From: Cyanoderma ruficeps
Lineage: Eukaryota; Chordata; Aves; Passeriformes; Timaliidae
Reading direction: 5' to 3'
DNA length: 64,000 nt
Assembly (NCBI GenBank): GCA_008694505.1
Contig: VZDJ01000594.1
Location: 7,755,746-7,819,745 of the forward strand
Shown here: in pieces, positions 58,401 to 63,827 of the stretch
How the letters are laid out: the number at the start of each line of letters is the position of its first letter
Position numbering within the stretch: position 1 is the stretch's first letter
Notes under the pieces: generated by a model
What the model was told of the DNA's origin: nothing
Databases searched by the model: none
The model's input: only the letters and a program-made list of their open reading frames with translations
Made by a program: the position numbers and the translations under genes

Positions 58401-58645
58401 CACCGCTGTCCCTCGCTGTCCCCGGGGCCAGGGGCACCGCTGTCCCTCGCTGTCCCCGGGGCAGCCGGCGGAGGGACGCTGCCCTGCCGAGGGCACGGCT
58501 GAGCCCTCGACCCCCCCAGCAGCCCCCCGGGACATGCTCCCCACGCCGGGCCCCACCGACCTGTGCAGGAGCAGCAGCAGCAGCACTTCGCCAGGAGCCA
58601 TCCTACACCGGAGCGGGCGGGATAGCCGCGCCTGCCCGCTTTCAT
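7437..58645 (-). CDS. KALRN: Kalirin, 3' half: Duet-type start through GEF2 (DH-PH), SH3 and linker exons; 18 coding exons
   Basis: A Rho guanine nucleotide exchange factor acting on the actin cytoskeleton; in mammals the second GEF module activates RhoA. Coding segments, in transcript order (high to low): 58645-58561, 38742-38459, 37657-37553, 34228-34133, 32520-32387, 28796-28730, 27458-27355, 24949-24880, 24303-24217, 23454-23362, 22288-22238, 21931-21854, 20963-20778, 17658-17487, 13539-13301, 12433-12186, 8973-8850, 7496-7437. Every junction is GT-AG and the phases match, giving 761 codons open to the left edge. Predicted domains, numbered from the Duet Met: Cys-rich N-terminus 1-28, Ser/Pro and basic linkers 29-230, DH about 231-410, PH about 411-532, Pro/Ser linker 538-617, SH3 about 629-687, charged linker 688-761. 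The sequence follows kalirin rather than TRIO, for example [20 protein letters not shown] in the linker and an SH3 with [16 protein letters not shown]. Full-length kalirin exons upstream and Ig/FnIII/kinase exons downstream are outside the window. Identification is from remembered family sequence, not a search. Confidence 0.95.
7497..8849 (-). other. KALRN intron with dinucleotide repeat and gap
   Basis: Contains the AG/AC microsatellite at 8179-8258 and an A-rich stretch near 8590-8760. No exon seen. Confidence 0.8.
8179..8258. repeat. Compound (AG)n/(AC)n microsatellite containing a 6-N gap
   Basis: AG repeats pass into ACACAC. Six N at 8223-8228 interrupt the run, so the real length is unknown. 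Confidence 0.9.
8850..8973 (-). CDS. KALRN: KALRN basic linker exon after the SH3
   Basis: Completes the Lys codon and adds 41: [20 protein letters not shown], then [20 protein letters not shown] and K. TRIO has a parallel segment (SWHTALRLRKK ... NKVSVK). Strongly basic, probably unstructured. Acceptor CAACAG, donor GTGAGT. It is used only when the SH3 exon donor is spliced. Confidence 0.96.
8974..11429 (-). other. KALRN intron, part beyond the short-isoform 3'UTR
   Basis: AT-rich intron sequence. I see no exon, RNA gene or recognisable repeat. Confidence 0.75.
11454..11459 (-). terminator. Distal poly(A) signal AATAAA of the short KALRN transcript
   Basis: AATAAA on the minus strand in the context TGTAAAATAAATTTTCACC, followed by a T/G-containing stretch. 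It is the last such signal in the 3'UTR-like block. Confidence 0.55.
11949..11954 (-). terminator. Proximal poly(A) signal AATAAA
   Basis: AATAAA on the minus strand (GAGAAATAAAACC), about 230 bases after the TAA. If used it would give a shorter 3'UTR. Lower confidence because several A-rich matches occur by chance here. Confidence 0.35.
12182..12187 (-). promoter_or_regulatory. KALRN: Alternative end: AAG TAA across the SH3-exon splice donor (kalirin-9-like stop)
   Basis: The exon's last two bases AA and the donor GTAAGT together read AAG TAA. Splicing gives AA+G (also Lys) and continues; reading through gives Lys and stop. The protein would end SDGSIK, with 700 residues from the Duet Met. 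Mammalian kalirin-9 likewise ends soon after this SH3; that the same junction is used there is from memory. Confidence 0.7.
12186..12433 (-). CDS. KALRN: KALRN second SH3 domain exon
   Basis: 82 codons plus two bases. The SH3 fold runs from about residue 629 to 687 of the Duet form: [20 protein letters not shown] (ALYDY-like), [12 protein letters not shown], then [13 protein letters not shown] with the conserved W-x-P. After it comes a short acidic/Ser tail ending SDGSI plus AA of a Lys codon. Donor GTAAGT, acceptor TTGCAG. SH3 domains bind proline motifs; in TRIO and kalirin they can bind intramolecularly. If the donor is ignored the frame closes at once (see the kalirin-9-like end). Confidence 0.97.
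12434..13300 (-). other. KALRN intron
   Basis: 867 bases; nothing recognised apart from the splice sites. Confidence 0.8.
13301..13539 (-). CDS. KALRN: KALRN Pro/Ser-rich linker exon between PH and SH3
   Basis: The split Ala followed by 79 codons. Starts [20 protein letters not shown], has a disordered Pro/Ser middle with [12 protein letters not shown], and ends PGDKYEQSK. It aligns with the kalirin linker ([20 protein letters not shown]). Acceptor TTGCAG, donor GTACTG. Confidence 0.95.
13540..17486 (-). other. KALRN intron
   Basis: 3.9 kb, AT-rich, with several A/T homopolymers (for example 16511-16525 and 17046-17064). No exon or repeat family recognised. Confidence 0.8.
17487..17658 (-). 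CDS. KALRN: KALRN GEF2 PH domain, C-terminal exon
   Basis: 57 codons plus one base. Starts [20 protein letters not shown] and ends [20 protein letters not shown]. It holds the last PH strands and the C-terminal helix with the near-invariant PH Trp (residue about 521 of the Duet form). Acceptor TTTCAG, donor GTACGT. Confidence 0.97.
17659..20777 (-). other. KALRN intron with 32-bp minisatellite
   Basis: 3.1 kb. Holds the minisatellite at 19043-19234, then an AT-rich stretch (19500-20030) with no coding signal. Confidence 0.8.
19043..19234. repeat. Minisatellite, six near-perfect copies of a 32-bp unit
   Basis: Unit starts AGAGCCCAGGGAGGCAGGGA and ends ATGGTCCTGCCC. Six head-to-tail copies start at 19043, 19075, 19107, 19139, 19171 and 19203, with no indels and only a few substitutions (CCC to CTC or CCT at unit ends; one GAG to GAA). 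As 32 is not a multiple of 3, long ORFs with repeated peptides arise in several frames on both strands; these are by-products. Confidence 0.95.
20778..20963 (-). CDS. KALRN: KALRN GEF2 PH domain exon
   Basis: 62 codons, phase 0. Reads [20 protein letters not shown] at its start, [20 protein letters not shown] in the middle, and ends [14 protein letters not shown]. This is the N-terminal beta-sheet of the PH domain; [15 protein letters not shown] is the family hallmark. Acceptor CCCAG, donor GTAAGA. Confidence 0.97.
20964..21853 (-). other. KALRN intron
   Basis: 890 bases. One short duplication (ACTCCCAAGTCCTCTCCT at 21455 and 21482, period 27). No exon. Confidence 0.75.
21854..21931 (-). CDS. 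KALRN: KALRN GEF2 DH-PH junction exon
   Basis: 26 codons, phase 0: [20 protein letters not shown] then RLQGFE. The end of the DH domain ([12 protein letters not shown]) and start of the PH domain, almost invariant across TRIO and kalirin. Only 306 bases separate it from the previous exon. Confidence 0.96.
21932..22237 (-). other. KALRN short intron
   Basis: 306 bases, the shortest intron of the set; nothing else seen. Confidence 0.8.
22238..22288 (-). CDS. KALRN: KALRN GEF2 DH domain small exon
   Basis: 17 codons, phase 0: [17 protein letters not shown]. It continues CR3 into the C-terminal DH helix. The donor is GTACTT, weaker than its neighbours. Mammalian kalirin reads ECSDIE at the same place. 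Confidence 0.94.
22289..23361 (-). other. KALRN intron
   Basis: 1.1 kb; nothing recognised. Confidence 0.75.
23362..23454 (-). CDS. KALRN: KALRN GEF2 DH domain exon with CR3
   Basis: 31 codons, phase 0 at both ends. Contains [18 protein letters not shown] at residues 358-375 of the Duet form, the conserved region 3 helix (LxxPxQRxxxYxLLLK), the most conserved part of Dbl-family GEFs and the main GTPase contact surface. Acceptor TTTTAG, donor GTGAGT. Confidence 0.97.
23455..24216 (-). other. KALRN intron
   Basis: 762 bases; nothing recognised. Confidence 0.75.
24217..24303 (-). CDS. KALRN: KALRN GEF2 DH domain exon (CR2 region)
   Basis: 29 codons, phase 0 at both ends: [20 protein letters not shown] then VAEYETYFE. 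The YxxYCxNKPRSE motif is typical of the TRIO/kalirin second DH. Acceptor CACAG, donor GTAAGC. Confidence 0.96.
24304..24879 (-). other. KALRN intron
   Basis: 576 bases; nothing recognised. Confidence 0.75.
24880..24949 (-). CDS. KALRN: KALRN GEF2 DH domain exon
   Basis: 24 codons including the split Asp: [20 protein letters not shown] then FIKH. DH helix region, nearly the same as mammalian kalirin. Acceptor TTTTAG, donor GTAAGT. Confidence 0.95.
24950..27354 (-). other. KALRN intron
   Basis: 2.4 kb. Short GTGACAGAGTGACAG-type repetition near 26788-26810; otherwise nothing recognised. Confidence 0.75.
27355..27458 (-). CDS. KALRN: KALRN GEF2 DH domain exon
   Basis: 34 codons plus two bases: [20 protein letters not shown] then [14 protein letters not shown]. 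The FGNIxxIYxxH segment is the DH helix that follows CR1. The last codon is split GA/C (Asp). Acceptor AAAG, donor GTAAGT. Confidence 0.96.
27459..28729 (-). other. KALRN intron
   Basis: 1.3 kb; nothing recognised. Confidence 0.75.
28730..28796 (-). CDS. KALRN: KALRN GEF2 DH domain, CR1 helix exon
   Basis: 22 codons after the split Met: [20 protein letters not shown] then VE. This is conserved region 1 of a Dbl-homology domain (E-L-x-x-T-E-x-x-Y-V), including the Glu that contacts switch I of the GTPase (residue about 245, by family knowledge). Acceptor ATTTAG, donor GTGAGC. Confidence 0.96.
28797..32386 (-). other. KALRN intron with a GC-rich patch and an exon-like ORF
   Basis: 3.6 kb. From about 29800 to 30240 it is GC-rich and open in several frames on both strands, with no domain recognised. 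An exon-like segment lies at 30413-30591 (separate entry). Confidence 0.7.
30413..30591 (-). other. Candidate cryptic or alternative exon in a KALRN intron
   Basis: On the minus strand a pyrimidine-rich tract ending GTTGTCAG leads into 179 bases that end at a strong donor, AAG followed by GTAAGC. Inside, ATG at 30583 opens 57 codons to the donor: [20 protein letters not shown], then [12 protein letters not shown], ending NPGAEFK. I do not recognise the peptide. As a cassette after the exon at 32387 it would give an early stop. As a first exon it is out of frame with the next KALRN exon (28796) but in frame with the one after (27458). It may be chance. Confidence 0.25.
32387..32520 (-). CDS. 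KALRN: KALRN exon entering the GEF2 DH domain
   Basis: 44 codons plus two bases. Encodes a Gly-rich stretch ([20 protein letters not shown]), a Pro stretch ([13 protein letters not shown]) and the basic start of the DH domain (KAKAMRGR). The split codon AT/G gives the Met before FVLNEL in the next exon. Donor GTAAGT; acceptor preceded by a run of T. Confidence 0.95.
32521..34132 (-). other. KALRN intron
   Basis: 1.6 kb, AT-rich; nothing recognised. Confidence 0.75.
34133..34228 (-). CDS. KALRN: KALRN linker exon ahead of the DH domain
   Basis: 32 codons, phase 0 at both ends. Encodes [20 protein letters not shown] then [12 protein letters not shown], a Ser-rich lead and an amphipathic helix ([12 protein letters not shown]) that is conserved in TRIO. 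Acceptor TTGCAG, donor GTAAGT. Confidence 0.95.
34229..37552 (-). other. KALRN intron
   Basis: 3.3 kb. Carries a 206-codon plus-strand ORF (36595-37215) without recognisable domains, judged chance. No repeats recognised. Confidence 0.7.
37553..37657 (-). CDS. KALRN: KALRN acidic/proline linker exon
   Basis: 35 codons, phase 0 at both ends, so it could be skipped without a frameshift. Encodes [20 protein letters not shown] then [15 protein letters not shown]. The Pro run (LPPPM) is a possible SH3 ligand and the rest is acidic. Acceptor TTCAG and donor GTAAGG. It matches the kalirin linker; TRIO is only loosely similar here. Confidence 0.95.
37658..38458 (-). other. KALRN intron
   Basis: 801 bases; nothing recognised. 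Confidence 0.75.
38459..38742 (-). CDS. KALRN: KALRN linker exon between GEF1 and GEF2 (first exon shared by Duet and long forms)
   Basis: 94 codons after the split Asp. Begins [15 protein letters not shown], contains a Ser/Pro and basic block ([20 protein letters not shown] then [18 protein letters not shown]) and ends [10 protein letters not shown]. The motif [11 protein letters not shown] is shared with the TRIO linker, while the rest follows kalirin. Acceptor TGCAG at 38743-38747, donor GTGCGT at 38458-38453. Likely unstructured and phosphorylatable (SP and RRLNS sites); that is inference. Both the Duet exon and the upstream kalirin exon can splice to it. Confidence 0.95.
46966..47490 (-). 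other. 3'-end-like patch on the KALRN strand, owner unknown
   Basis: The minus strand holds AATAAAG followed by a GT-rich stretch near 47460-47475. About 480 bases on it has GAAATAAATG followed about 15 bases later by A-rich AAAAAACAAAAAAGG (46953-46966). This looks like the end of a transcript or an old retrocopy tail. An ORF of 133 codons between them (47051-47452) has no recognised domain. No target-site duplication was found. Confidence 0.3.
51997..52014. promoter_or_regulatory. Perfect palindrome with paired GATA-like sites around ATTA
   Basis: TTATCTC ATTA GAGATAA: 7-bp arms are exact reverse complements, each holding a GATAA-type core (TTATC/GATAA), with a homeodomain-like ATTA between. 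Could be an enhancer site or chance. Confidence 0.3.
53793..53809. repeat. Poly-T tract
   Basis: Seventeen T in a row. Confidence 0.95.
54795..54814. repeat. (GGAA)5 microsatellite
   Basis: Five perfect GGAA units in a longer purine-rich stretch (54780-54830). Confidence 0.9.
57797..57829. repeat. Poly-A tract with one unresolved base
   Basis: A-run broken by N at 57810 and a single G at 57819. The N marks an assembly or consensus uncertainty. Confidence 0.9.
58397..58462. repeat. Tandem duplication, period 34 bp, inside the CpG island
   Basis: A 32-base block beginning GGGGCACCGCTGTCCC and ending CCCCGGGGC occurs twice, at 58397-58428 and 58431-58462, with two bases between. It lies just inside the first Duet intron. 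Confidence 0.8.
58561..58645 (-). CDS. KALRN: Alternative first coding exon of KALRN, Duet/TRAD-type
   Basis: Encodes 28 residues plus one base: [20 protein letters not shown] followed by CCCCCSCT. This matches the N-terminus I recall for human Duet/TRAD kalirin, which also has a basic Gly-rich start, GWLFAK and a run of cysteines. The exon ends in ACAG followed by GTCGGT, and its last G joins AC of the exon at 38742 to give Asp, then AYSVSS, the same junction as in mammals. The start at 58645 is the first in-frame ATG and has A at -3. The exon sits in a CpG island, as expected for an internal promoter. It replaces the spectrin repeats and GEF1 of full-length kalirin, so the protein would be a GEF2-only form. 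Confidence 0.85.
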
Positions 58646-58665
58646 GCTGCCTTCGGGCTGCTCAT
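58642..58665 (-). promoter_or_regulatory. Seven-codon upstream ORF overlapping the Duet start codon (ATGA overlap)
   Basis: Just upstream of the Duet ATG is another ATG at 58665-58663, with G at -3, that opens MSSPKAA and stops at a TGA whose first two bases are the last two of the main ATG. The two frames thus share ATGA. This geometry can allow termination-reinitiation or lower main-frame translation. It holds only if transcripts start upstream of 58665, which is inferred from the CpG island. Confidence 0.5.
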
Positions 58666-60849
58666 GGCAAGGAGCCACCGGCCCGCTTGCGAAAAACAAC
58701 AAATCAAATAATAATAATAATATTTTTTAAAAAAAGGCCCTTAAGCAAAGCAAAAAAAAAAAAAGAAAAAAAAAGGACAAAAAGGTACTTGTAAGTATCC
58801 GAGCAGCGCGGCGGAGCCGCTCCGGCCGCGGCGCCGGCAGCCGCTGTCCCCGCCGAGCCGGGCGCGCACCTCCGGGGGCGGCGCCTGCAGCGGGGGGCGG
58901 CGCGGGCGGAGCGCGCCCGGCCCGGCCGGGGAACGGGGGGGGACTGCGGCCAGACCGGGCTCCGCCGCTGCTTGGAAGGAAAAAAAAAAAAAAAGGACTT
59001 TTCAGGAGGAAGAAATGCAGAACTGCGGTATTTGCGCCCGGGCAGGCGGCATCCGAGATGGGGAGCGAGAAATAAAAACTGCCCGAGAGGAAGTTTGCTA
59101 AAGCTCTGATACGTTGCGGATGGGGGGGTTCCACCAAAGCCTTTAAAAGGCAAAACTTGTATTGCTGTGAGGTTTTTTTTTTAAACTTCACAACGTTCTT
59201 GGCTTCCCTCCCCGCCCCCAGTGCCATTCCTTAACTTAAGCATCTGACAGCTAAAACTCTTTACAACTGGCTGAAAATACTGCCCAGCCGGCTGTGGTCC
59301 CGAGGGTTCTGCCTGCTTCCTGCAGCAGCAGACCTGCCTGAAGCACTGCAGAGGGAATGCCTACCCTTCTGACACACGGACCAAGACACTCAAGATCCAG
59401 AGGCACAGCTTGCTTTGGAAGGTGCCAGACTGTTGTGTTAGGATTTCCCACCTAAAGCATAGAAAACTGGAGGTGCCAAAACCATCCTGAACCTTGCTGG
59501 AGGCAGCTGGTAGGAGAGGTCGGGCAGGATTCCAGAGCAACGGCATCATAGTTTTGCACTCTTGCATCAAAAGCTCAACAAATCCAACAAGCTACTTCGC
59601 CCAGGCAGACAGGTATTGAGAGGAAAGAGCAGAGGGGAGAGCCCTTTGTGCCAGGGCTTCAGCCCAAGTGGGCACAGCCCTACTGGTGCCACAGACTGCT
59701 GATCTGGACTAAGGCTTTTGGTGATGGCTTTGGGGTAACTGCCACTCCCAGGGGGCCAGAGGCCACTTCTGGACAGGAAGGGAGGGTTGGGGACACGGCA
59801 GAGTGCTCACGAATCCACCTCAGGTTGCACCTGTGTGGTGGGTGCTGCTGTCCAGGGGCAGGCCTGGACTGAGTGATTCCCTGTAACCCTTGGGTGGGAT
59901 CACGCAGACCCTGAAGGACTCCTGGCAGAAAGGCCCCAGTAACTGGTGCCAGGAGAGGGATAGAGGCCCCCCTGACAGACTTCCTGCATCACACTGGCAA
60001 ATGTGAAACCTTCCTGCTTCGCCTCTGGCTGCTCTGCAGGAGCTGTTCTTTGACTACAGCCTCACTGGAAGGACTGACAACCTTGTAACATGCCCGAAGC
60101 ACGCAAATTTTTCTGCCAATGCCCTTGAGCACCAAGGTGTTTTCAGTATGAGAACAAAGGGCACTGTAACTGTTTCCCATTTGCTGTGTGTTGTGTCTTT
60201 CTTTGACTTGGGTCTTTGCCTATCTGGGAGCTGCAAGGGAATGTCTCCAGGGTGCACTCAGGGCTCTCGTGCCTGTAGTAGGGAGATAATATGTCACACA
60301 TGAAGCAGAAACCACAGCTGCAGCCAGAGAAGGAAAAGATGGACTGGGAACCAGCTGGGGCACCCTCTCCTTCTGCACCTTTTCCTTTCTGTGTTTGTCC
60401 CTGCCATGACTCTCCAGGCAGCAGCTCAACTCAGGTCCTCTGAGTGATTCAGGAAACTTGCAGCAGGACTCTTCTGAGAAGGCAGCTCCTCACTTCTCTG
60501 CTTTCTCCTTCAAACTGCATCTCTCTTTTCTAACCCACCCTTGCACAGCATGCCAACCTCTTGCCCCATGGGCTGGCCGCCCCCCTCTTCTCGGCCTGCT
60601 TTGTGCAAGCAGAGAAGGGGTAAGGTCTTCACTGGCATTTCACTGCTCATGTGGCATCTGCCCAAACCTGCAATACAGGACCTGAGGCAGGAGCAGGCCA
60701 TACACAGTGCCCGGTTTGCCAGATCCCAGCTCTTGAGGGGTTTTAAAAATCATCTTAATCATTTTTGGTTTAAAAATCATCTTTAACACTCCTCATTTAA
60801 GAAACTAGGAAACAGCCTAAGCTGTTTCACCTCTAAATTCCCATGACTC

Positions 60850-60918
60850 CTAGAGTAGTCCACCCTGAGGAGCCTTGTGTGTCTCTTCCAGCTCAGCATA
60901 TTCTGTGATTCTGTGTGA
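60850..60918 (+). mobile_element. CR1 LINE, 3'-terminal fragment
   Basis: Ends in CTTCCAGCTCAGCATATTCTG followed by the CR1 3' octamer repeat: ATTCTGTG at 60900-60907 and again at 60908-60915. The body is degraded, so the left edge is uncertain; a direct repeat TTTAAAAATCATCTT just upstream (60742 and 60770) may belong to it or not. Confidence 0.55.
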
Positions 60919-61539
60919 GTCCGGCAAGAGGGCCTGGCATGCTGGGGGGAGCCTAAGGAAGCCAGGGGGGAACTGGGCTGATCAGAGCCATCAGCTGAGA
61001 GCCAGAGTGGTGGAAAAACATGGAGAGTGTGCCAGCAGAGGCACCACAATAACCCTGCCAGAGAATAAGGCTTCGCTAAACCAGCGCATGGACATGAAGT
61101 CTGAGACAGTGAGGAGGGTTGGGAAGCAAGGTTGTAACTCTTGTAATTGCAGCCGAACTTTAAAACATAATTAAGGTGCAATTTCAGATCTTAAAAAAAC
61201 TTCTTCCCTAATTAAAACAGAATTGAAGTAATTATTGTGGGAGGAAGCAGGCTCTGCCCCTCCCCAATCTACAGTTCTAGCAGTGTTGTGAAGGTTATCT
61301 CTATAAAGTTGCTCTTTAAAAACACGTACATCCACTCACTGATGAATGATGGAATAAATATTTCACAAAATAAGGCTGAAAACCATATTCTTAATAACCA
61401 CACCACATCAATTAGCTCCTATAAAGAAGAGGAGGAGACATGCTGTGGGCAGTCTAGTTCAGCTCCAGCCCCAGCTGGGAAAAACATCTATCAGCAGCAG
61501 CAAATAGGGACTATGCTGCCAACTGCACTGAGTCTGTAG

Positions 61540-61689
<150 letters not shown>

Positions 61690-61773
61690 TGACTGTGGTC
61701 TATGAATTACCAGTACGTCCCCTGACAAGGAAAACGTCCCTGCCCCTGCTCTAACTGCCCGAGTCAAAGGATA

Positions 61774-62110
61774 GAGTCATGGAATGGTTTGGGTTGGAAG
61801 GGACCTTAAAGGTCATCTCATTCCAACCTGCTGCCACAGGGAGGGGCACCTTACACTTGATCAGGTTGCTCAAAGTCCCGTCCAACCTGGCCTTGAACAC
61901 TTGGCAGCCACAATGTCTTCAGGCAATCTGCTCCAATGCCTCACTACCATCACAGCAAAGAATTTCTTCCAAATATCTAACTTAAATTTCTCCTTTTTTA
62001 CTTTAAAACCGTTCTCCCTCGTCTTATTACTATCTGCCTGTGTAAAAAGGCACCCTCCCTCTTTGCCATAAACCCCCTTTACTGGAAGGCTGAGTCACAG
62101 GAGTTCTTTA
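61774..62110 (-). mobile_element. CR1 LINE, 3' end fragment, inserted in minus orientation
   Basis: Read on the plus strand it starts TCATGGAATGGTTTGGGTTG, then GAAGGGACCTTAAAGGTCAT, and continues through CCAACCTGGCCTTGAACAC, AAAGAATTTCTTCCAAATAT and TTTAAAACCGTTCTCCCTCG. This is the reverse complement of the avian CR1 3' region. The terminal ATTCCATGA lies at its left end, so the element runs toward low coordinates. No reverse-transcriptase frame is left. It overlaps an ORF at 61779-62071 that is an artefact of the repeat. Confidence 0.9.
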
Positions 62111-63799
62111 AGGAAACATCTCCTGGCACCACACTCCAAATGCTCCAATCATTACCTGCAGTGAAGGGAAGAAGAAAATTTTATGGCCCTGACTGGCTGC
62201 ATCTGAAGCTAAGTCTATTAGCAGTATGCCTGCACCATGGGCCATGTGTGCTGCCCTGCCCAGCACCGATGACGGACGGGAAGTCCTCTCAGTCTAATGT
62301 CAGGATGACAAGGAAATTACTTCTGTCTACTCTTAAATACTCCTTTAGAAATTCCCCAGGCGTATGAGTTACTTTCATATGAAATCTGAGATGGTCTGTA
62401 AAAAGTACTGTTGTAGAGGGGAAATAAGTTCTAACAGTTTTACCCAGCCTTCCTGAGAAAAATTTGGGGTGAAAGATGGAAAACAATTTTTTTTCACTGC
62501 TTTCAGTGCTCCCTCACACCTGCAGGAGTTATTTTATTTTCTTAGGTTATGAACTGAGGGACCTATCTGAGGGAAACAAAGGACAAAATAACGAGGAGAT
62601 GTAAACTGGCATGGCTTCATTTTGGGTCAACACAAATGCAGTGAAATATGCCTGGCCCAGATTGCCCTGGAGGTCTGTAAGGCAGAACAGCAGTGACAGT
62701 ATTTCTCCTATAGTAACAGGTGCTGTTTCCTTCCCCCCATCACATGCATAGGGAGATGAATAATGTAATAGCTGTCAGGAGCATCTGTTCATTACTTATG
62801 CAAGTCAATCCTACATTGTGCTTTAGGGTGTAAAGCGATCTCTGCAGAAAATCCATCCCTGTGGACATCACTATCACGGAATAAGATGTACTATGGTTGA
62901 TTTATTTTTTTAATCCAATGAAGCTTAAGTATTAGCTACTCCTTTCTTAGGGAGGAATAGCAAACCAACTATCTAACAGAAATAACTGATGGATGGCAAA
63001 AGGAAGATGGATTTGTAGAGTTTTAGAAACAATTTAAATATTTGGTGTGGCTTGCAGTGTCAAAGTCAGTGCAAAGACATGCAGGAAATTTAAGTTTTGT
63101 TAATAGGGTGAGTTAGGTACCCCTACAGAGCAATTCAGAGGGTGCAGGCAGGACAGTAAACATGGATGTTCTGAAAACCAGTGAGAACCACCAGTACTTA
63201 GCAGAACTCATTTTCAGATTATGGCCTTGCTTCGGTTCATGGAGAAATCAGGAGTTACACTGCAGCTTCAGGAGCCCAGTAGATGCTGGTTTCACTACTC
63301 ATTCTGTCACTTGCTTTCTGGGTGACTTTACGGGAAAAAAACTACCATTCCATGCCTCAATTTTCCTATGTGAAATAAAAGGGATTTCACATTCCCTTTA
63401 AAGTGGTCTGAAACAGAGATCAGACAGCCTACACTGAACAACAGGAAGAGCTGTCATTGTTAGCTGGTCTGGTAATGAGTGTGGCAAAATACAGCTCTGG
63501 CACTATTAGTCTTTGGAATTAGTATTAAAAAGCATCTTGATCAATACATCTTGCCTGCAAATGCTACTTGCGAGTCCAGGTAAATCTGAACAACTGGAAG
63601 GAAACAGATTGGCGGAGTGAAGCAGTCCTTGCTCAACCAGCACATTTCAGTACATTATTCTTGGCTCTGGCTCCAGCTATTTTCAACAGCACTAAACATT
63701 CATTAGATTAAATCAAATGAACCACATTCTTTAAAAATAGCCAGAGCCTTGTCGTGCCAGTTGGAAAAAACAACAAGTTTATTGGGTACTAAAGCAGAT

Positions 63800-63827
63800 A
63801 AAATAAATTAAAAATAAATAAATAAAT
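63800..63827. repeat. (AAAT)n A/T-rich microsatellite
   Basis: AAATAAATTAAAAATAAATA followed by two further AAAT units. Confidence 0.85.

Larger units (their letters stand above)
38743..58560 (-). other. Large KALRN intron between the Duet first exon and the linker exon
   Basis: 19.8 kb with no exon required by either isoform. Contents by position: a 205-codon plus-strand ORF at 39235-39852 (no domain); a GC-richer patch at 40480-40990; an AT-rich candidate conserved element at 45450-45660; a 3'-end-like patch at 46960-47490; a GATA-like palindrome at 51997-52014; a poly-T run at 53793-53809; a GGAA repeat at 54795-54814; and a poly-A run with an N at 57797-57829. The kalirin-7 terminal exon (PDZ-ligand end) was looked for and not found. 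Confidence 0.7.
58330..59070 (-). promoter_or_regulatory. CpG island and likely internal promoter with 5'UTR for the Duet transcript
   Basis: CpG-dense, GC-rich stretch in an otherwise AT-rich region, with many GC-box-like GGGCGG motifs around 58860-58930. It surrounds the Duet first exon and extends upstream of it on the minus strand. No clear TATA box is seen; island promoters usually lack one. Between the island core and the ATG lies an odd homopolymeric patch (58715-58785: poly-T, then AT repeats, read on the minus strand). Edges are approximate, judged by eye. Confidence 0.7.

Noticed and set aside
58277..58711. 144-codon plus-strand ORF and other long frames in the CpG island
   Set aside because: GC-rich sequence has few stop codons. 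These frames are antisense to the Duet exon and are low-complexity Ala/Pro/Arg peptides.
61779..62071. ORFs of 68 and 95 codons
   Set aside because: They lie inside the reverse-oriented CR1 fragment and do not encode CR1 protein.
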